A DNA stretch of 44,890 bases from Clostridia bacterium. GTDB lineage: Bacteria; Bacillota; Clostridia; Oscillospirales; Acutalibacteraceae. The notes under the pieces are model-generated. The model was not told the DNA's origin, did not search any database, and saw nothing but the letters and a program-made list of their open reading frames with translations. Made by a program: the position numbers and the translations under genes. Below are positions 40,673 through 44,890 of this stretch, piece after piece (the first letter of the stretch is position 1; every line of letters begins with the position of its first letter). Location: positions 1 through 44,890 of the forward strand of contig JAFULG010000074.1 in assembly GCA_017473435.1 (NCBI GenBank), in the 5' to 3' direction.

Positions 40673-43600
40673 TTATTTTCGAGTAACTTTATAATACGGT
40701 CCATCATCACTAACTTCAATTCGATACCTTGCAATCCATTTAACCCTCTTAAAAGCATCAAGAATCTTTCTGTTTTCATTAGTGAATGGTACTTTCAGTC
40801 TTGTTCGGGGCATAAGAATTTTTGCTACATCATTTAAATTCATTTTTCCTAAAAACTCACAAGCCTTTTCTTTTTCTAATTTTTCAATAATAGATTCAAA
40901 TAATTTAATTTTATCACCAAGCGATAATTCAGTATCAGAAAAAAGATCATCTTTGAGTTCGCCATCTCCATTTCTAACAAATTCTGCCGTTTTGTCCAAA
41001 TCAGATTTAATTTGAGCTAATATTAAATTTCTAACCTCAACATTTTCAGAATTATAAGTTACACATAGTTCCTCTAAATCATTAATAGCAAAATTGTTCC
41101 TCAGTATAGCTGTTTTTACTCTCTCTGAAACATTTAAATTCTTTATGCTTATCGGATTCTTTATACTACTAATTATTTCAATTTTTTTATCATCATTAAT
41201 GGTAGAACTTAAAACATAGTTAATTTCCGAAACAGGAGCATTTTCCAATTTGATGAGCTTTACGTATTCAGAAATGTTTTTCTCAATAAACCAATTTATA
41301 CAATCGGGATACTCCTCTCTAATAAACTGAATCGTTTTCGAATTGAAATCTATTAATTCTTTATCGATAAGCTTTTGCATTTTATTTTGTGATATACTTA
41401 AATAATTGAACTCTTTTCTCTTAATGCCAAGGGTGGAAAGAATTTGGATATATCTTTCATCGTCTAATGAATCATTTACAATTATCTCTTTATAAAACCT
41501 TGATTTTGTTTTTTGGTCATAAGGAATAGCAGATAAATCTTGGAAACCTGAAAAATCAATAGTTCTGCCTAAGTCAAAGTTGTTGATATATTCAATCAAA
41601 TTTTCGTCAATTTCATTAACGTGAACAAAATAATATAAAATATTCTCTTCATTTGGCATAATATTTCTTAAGTTAAAAATTGATTTCCAGATATCTTTAC
41701 AGGTTATATCGCAAATTTTAAATATTCTGGTTGTTAAACGATTGATGTATTCAATCTTTAACTCTTTAGAAACAGTAGCACTATTCAAAATTGACAGGGC
41801 AGCTTTTTCATCATCATCTATTTTTGTATTATAGATTTCTAAATAAACCTGCAAGAACTCACTCAGATTTTTAGTAATATAATTGTGTAATGGCGTTGCA
41901 TTATCCGAAAAAATGTACGAATAACAGTTGTGTTTAACATCTTTAATATTAAAAAATATACTCAGTATTAATTTTATGTTATACATATTGATTTCGTACA
42001 AAGAGCCTTCGTACACTTGCTTTATATAAGATTTTGAACTTCTGGAATCGATTCTTTTTAATTTAATATCTAACAATTTGAAGGATGTTATAAACTTATT
42101 AATATTCACTTCATCGTCTTCAATAAAGCCATATTTTTCAGATACAAATTTTTTCAAACAACCGTCATAATTGATTTGCATAATTAAATTTTCATCGAGA
42201 AGCAACAATATCTTTTTTGAAAAGTTCAGTAAAATATCTTTGTTAAAATTATTATTGTATAATTCACTAAACAAACTTGGCCACTGTTCCATTATTACTT
42301 TTAATGAATTTTCTTTCATTATGTAATCAAAGCAAATTCTAATGAAATCATAATTTTTTGTGTCTTTAATCTGTTTAATTAAAGCATTTCTTTTAGGAAC
42401 TATACTATCATCTTTGCTTTCATCTGTTGAAAGCAAATAATCGAACAACTGATAATTTAATGCCTCCTTTTTACCAAAGTCATTAGCACTGAGATTATGT
42501 AAAACTTTTTTGGGATCATCAAGTAAATGTGCGGAACTTAAAGGAGAACGATCGCTCACACTTCTCACAAAAAGCTTATCATTTCTTGAAATATCATTTG
42601 AATAGAAATAAGAAATATAGTCAGGATATGTTTTATCAATATAACCATCACGAATAAGGTATATCAAAAGTGGGAAATGTGAAAAATTATTAACTTCCTT
42701 GTATTTATCATAGCTTTGCTCTATATCAAGATCTATTGTACCTTCGTTAAAAAAATCAGCAACAAATCCACTGTCTGATAAAAGCTTAACAAAGTCTTTT
42801 GGAAATAAATTCTTGTATATTATCATTGCAAGCATTTTATTATAATCGGGATTTATTTCCTCAAGAGTTTCGTAATAAATAAAAAATTCATTGCAGATAT
42901 TTTTAATTATTCGCATATCATCAATATATAATGAAATTTTTCTGAGAAATTCAGGTTCAATTTTATTTTTATAACTTTTACTGTTATTGAAAATTCTCAA
43001 GAAAACATTAAAAGAATTGGAGAAACTGACAACAGGTATTACAGGAATAATGAAATCGAAAAACTTGGTTCTGTCCTTAGGTGAAAAGATATCATCCCTC
43101 AAGAGATAAAAGAACTTTATCTGATTCTTTTTTCTGGAAGTGTATAATTGAGGGAACTTTTCCATCAAATAAGAATCCATACTATCTTGTACCTTAGCAA
43201 ACTTTCTGTTTTTGAGTTCAAGTTTGATTTTTGAGTTCAAAAGAACATTTAATTCTCTTAACTGAACATAAATATAGTTATTATCAAAACGATCAAGGTC
43301 TTCAAAGACAATAGCATCTGCTTTTGTATGACGTAATAAGTAAAGCATTTCGTTAAGGTGCTTGTCAAAATGCGAATCTTCTTTATCTTCAAATACCTCA
43401 ATTTCGTTACCCTTGACATTTAATTTCTTTAAAATGTGCTTGGTTTTTTGTGCTCTTACAACAAAATTTGTAATAACAAAAGATAAAATCACAACAACAA
43501 GCCCGCTCAAAAAATAAGCCTCAGGCTTTGATGTTAAAGGAAGAATCTTATTCAAAAAATCAAGATTAAATACTGTTCCCGTGAAACTGTTCCACTGTGT

Positions 43601-44176
43601 TCCGAATACTAAATGCAAAACAGCAAGAGCCCAGGTTGTTATTATCGCCGAAATCAAAAAAACATCTTTTCGTTTGATATCTTCTTTTGTAGAGAAAAAA
43701 GTCTGAGGAATATTTTTCTTGGGGATTTGATGAATAAGATGGTTTATAATTTTACCTTCAAGCAAGGTTTCCGATTCTTTATCCGATAAGCTCTCCTCAT
43801 TTTCGTTCTCCATTCTGATTCCCTGCGGATCAACAACCAATTTAGGATCATATACCACGGGTATCTCAGAAGGAGCACGTGAAATCTCCTTATTCTGAAA
43901 AGATGCCAATGATATTTTTATAAAGTTTTTTTCAGGATGATTCTTTTCATATGTTGCCAACACACTTGTCTTACCCGAACCGAGAGGTCCGGAAATTGCA
44001 ACATTATTTACATCTGAATTATCAAAAGCATAGTCTATCGCTTTTGAATAAATATTGTCCTTGGCACTGTCAATAGGTGTTAGCTTCTGAAATGCAATTT
44101 GATGAGTTTTGTTCGGAACAACTTTTTTAACTGCCTCCAATCTATTGTTGCGCAGTTTCATTCTTGATTTTTTCAT
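40673..44176 (-). CDS. YobI-like P-loop NTPase
   Basis: A 1167-residue protein resembling the Bacillus YobI P-loop NTPase family (KAP-like). The N-terminal motif FQKLTPIDSAKDNIYSKAIDYAF precedes Walker A AISGPLGSGKTSVLATYE (about residues 58-75). Two membrane helices lie at about 170-190 and 217-240. Walker B-like ADAIVFEDLDRFDN is at about 286-299, and a long helical C-terminal region (400-1167) has no recognised domain. The gene is visibly more AT-rich than the rest of the window, with AAT/AAA/ATA codons dominating, which suggests transfer. GAAGGA lies about 6 bases before the ATG. Large membrane-bound NTPases of this kind are candidate phage-defence effectors; that is inference. Confidence 0.85.
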   Translation of the reverse strand: MKKSRMKLRNNRLEAVKKVVPNKTHQIAFQKLTPIDSAKDNIYSKAIDYAFDNSDVNNVAISGPLGSGKTSVLATYEKNHPEKNFIKISLASFQNKEISRAPSEIPVVYDPKLVVDPQGIRMENENEESLSDKESETLLEGKIINHLIHQIPKKNIPQTFFSTKEDIKRKDVFLISAIITTWALAVLHLVFGTQWNSFTGTVFNLDFLNKILPLTSKPEAYFLSGLVVVILSFVITNFVVRAQKTKHILKKLNVKGNEIEVFEDKEDSHFDKHLNEMLYLLRHTKADAIVFEDLDRFDNNYIYVQLRELNVLLNSKIKLELKNRKFAKVQDSMDSYLMEKFPQLYTSRKKNQIKFFYLLRDDIFSPKDRTKFFDFIIPVIPVVSFSNSFNVFLRIFNNSKSYKNKIEPEFLRKISLYIDDMRIIKNICNEFFIYYETLEEINPDYNKMLAMIIYKNLFPKDFVKLLSDSGFVADFFNEGTIDLDIEQSYDKYKEVNNFSHFPLLIYLIRDGYIDKTYPDYISYFYSNDISRNDKLFVRSVSDRSPLSSAHLLDDPKKVLHNLSANDFGKKEALNYQLFDYLLSTDESKDDSIVPKRNALIKQIKDTKNYDFIRICFDYIMKENSLKVIMEQWPSLFSELYNNNFNKDILLNFSKKILLLLDENLIMQINYDGCLKKFVSEKYGFIEDDEVNINKFITSFKLLDIKLKRIDSRSSKSYIKQVYEGSLYEINMYNIKLILSIFFNIKDVKHNCYSYIFSDNATPLHNYITKNLSEFLQVYLEIYNTKIDDDEKAALSILNSATVSKELKIEYINRLTTRIFKICDITCKDIWKSIFNLRNIMPNEENILYYFVHVNEIDENLIEYINNFDLGRTIDFSGFQDLSAIPYDQKTKSRFYKEIIVNDSLDDERYIQILSTLGIKRKEFNYLSISQNKMQKLIDKELIDFNSKTIQFIREEYPDCINWFIEKNISEYVKLIKLENAPVSEINYVLSSTINDDKKIEIISSIKNPISIKNLNVSERVKTAILRNNFAINDLEELCVTYNSENVEVRNLILAQIKSDLDKTAEFVRNGDGELKDDLFSDTELSLGDKIKLFESIIEKLEKEKACEFLGKMNLNDVAKILMPRTRLKVPFTNENRKILDAFKRVKWIARYRIEVSDDGPYYKVTRK

Positions 44177-44401
44177 ATTTTTCCTTCTTTCTTATCACTT
44201 ATTTGCAAAATGAATTTTTAACGCCTTCGCGTATTATCGATGTGATAACACCTTGAGAAACATTAAAAAAACTAAATTATCCTTCATAAGTTTAATTCCT
44301 TGTTTTTGAGATAAGTAACAGAAAAAAATAATTTTTTGTCGTATTTTGCGATTTATTATTCTTTTACTTGTATCAGCGTACAAAAAATGCGTGCATATTA
44401 C

Positions 44402-44429
44402 ACTATAAAAATTATCACTGTTTTTTCAA
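44402..44429 (-). promoter_or_regulatory. Possible promoter of the YobI-like gene
   Basis: On the minus strand TTGAAA (44429-44424) and TATAGT (44407-44402) have a 16-base spacer. The leader would be about 220 bases. In such AT-rich DNA chance matches are common. Confidence 0.35.
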
Positions 44430-44450
44430 CGACCCTTTAGCTTTAAACCA

Positions 44451-44487
44451 AAAAAATTAAAGAGCTGTCACTCTTTCGTGCGACAGC
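44451..44487 (-). terminator. Possible minus-strand terminator
   Basis: GCTGTC (44487-44482) pairs with GACAGC (44469-44464), with partial extension inward. A T-rich run follows on the minus strand (44456-44451). It would end a transcript coming from the right-hand edge. Confidence 0.45.
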
Positions 44488-44593
44488 CCGATTTCAAGCA
44501 TTTCTTTATCAAATTTTACACCGCAACAACATTTGATGTGTTGCTTACGCTCTGTGTTACAAGCAGACTTTTCTTTGCATAGTGCTTGCATGA

Positions 44594-44890
44594 AAGTCGG
44601 TACTGATAACCAGACTCCACAACGATTGTTTTCATATTGCTATGGAAAGCACAGGCGTTTATTGGAGACCTGTTTACGAGGCTATTGAGGAATATTCTCC
44701 GTATTATGAATCTATCATCGTAGCAAATGCTCATCACATGAGAAACATACCCGGCAGAAAAACAGATGTTAAAGATGCTGAATGGATTGCTACTCTTTTA
44801 CAGCACGGTTTACTTGAAGCTTCTTTTGTCCCCGAAAGAACAATCCGAGATTTAAGAGAGTTTTCAAGAACCTACAAAAATGCTGTAAAT
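44594..44890 (+). pseudogene. IS110-family transposase fragment
   Basis: The frame from about 44594 to the window end encodes HIAMESTGVYWRPVYEAIEE, then VANAHHMRNIPGRKTDVKDAEWIATLLQHGLLEASFVPERTIRDLREFSR, the central part of an IS110 DEDD transposase (MESTG glutamate and TDVKDA aspartate motif). The N-terminal DVHK-type aspartate segment is missing: the same frame has a stop at 44591-44593 and no other frame supplies it within the preceding 130 bases. The 3' end runs off the window. The ATG at 44642 has no ribosome binding site and would start mid-domain. It is probably a 5'-truncated remnant; an intact copy with a frameshift is less likely. Confidence 0.85.

Larger units (their letters stand above)
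44177..44593. other. AT-rich intergenic region
   Basis: No convincing gene. It contains a possible minus-strand promoter for the YobI-like gene (44402-44429), a minus-strand terminator-like hairpin (44451-44487) and a doubtful cysteine-rich frame (44457-44591, minus). Confidence 0.6.

Noticed and set aside
44457-44591. 44-codon Cys-rich frame (minus) as a real gene
   Set aside because: It has no ribosome binding site or promoter and overlaps the hairpin, and competing frames exist on the same strand; kept only as a finding.

Overview
The window reads as chromosome of a gut-type Clostridia member, most likely Oscillospiraceae/Ruminococcaceae. That placement is inferred from strong AAAGGAGG-type ribosome binding sites, near-consensus sigma-A promoters with 17-base spacers, the ylxM-ffh-rpsP-khpA order, a Gram-positive cpsB/cpsC/cpsD capsule module with an LCP ligase, and families common in that group (DUF6440, MBG-domain secreted proteins, IS110). 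No rRNA, tRNA or CRISPR array was found.

Layout. 1-456: repeat-rich leader. 457-3544 (+): an unknown two-helix membrane protein, a CNNM/CorC-type transporter-like protein, and a Phd/ParE-type toxin-antitoxin pair. 3587-6084 (-): ylxM-ffh-rpsP-khpA under one consensus promoter, with a 160-base nested palindrome between ffh and rpsP. 6180-7450: non-coding mosaic of direct and inverted repeats; one 127-base element recurs inverted near base 17, so the two copies flank about 6.7 kb. 7512-9974 (+): nfeD, a DUF6440 gene, an SPFH/stomatin gene and an XRE membrane regulator. 10025-25037 (-): a Wzx/Wzy-type capsule or exopolysaccharide operon with CpsC/D/B, glycosyltransferases, polymerase, flippase, LicD, the CapE/CapF/CapG set for UDP-N-acetyl-L-fucosamine, and an LCP ligase. 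23835-28387 (-): directly upstream of and translationally coupled to that operon, a compact peptide-modification-like cassette: a 39-codon precursor-like gene, an HPr-kinase-like protein, a PqqD-like protein, a signal-peptidase-like protein, an ABC exporter and a nucleotidyltransferase. 28433-38233 (-): a single 3266-residue secreted repeat protein. 38592-44890: an accessory region with a RhuM-family protein, a sigma-like regulator, an AT-rich YobI-like P-loop NTPase and a broken IS110 transposase.

The most interesting unit is the precursor/kinase/PqqD/peptidase/exporter/nucleotidyltransferase cassette. The kinase, PqqD and nucleotidyltransferase families are known from lasso-peptide tailoring, but the lasso protease (B2) and cyclase (C) are absent here, and the last cassette gene overlaps the first capsule gene by four bases. 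This suggests an uncharacterised RiPP-like system tied to surface polysaccharide expression. Function is inferred from families and gene order only. Second-tier interest: the giant secreted protein with a tandemly duplicated C-terminal domain, the YobI-like NTPase, and several structured intergenic elements.
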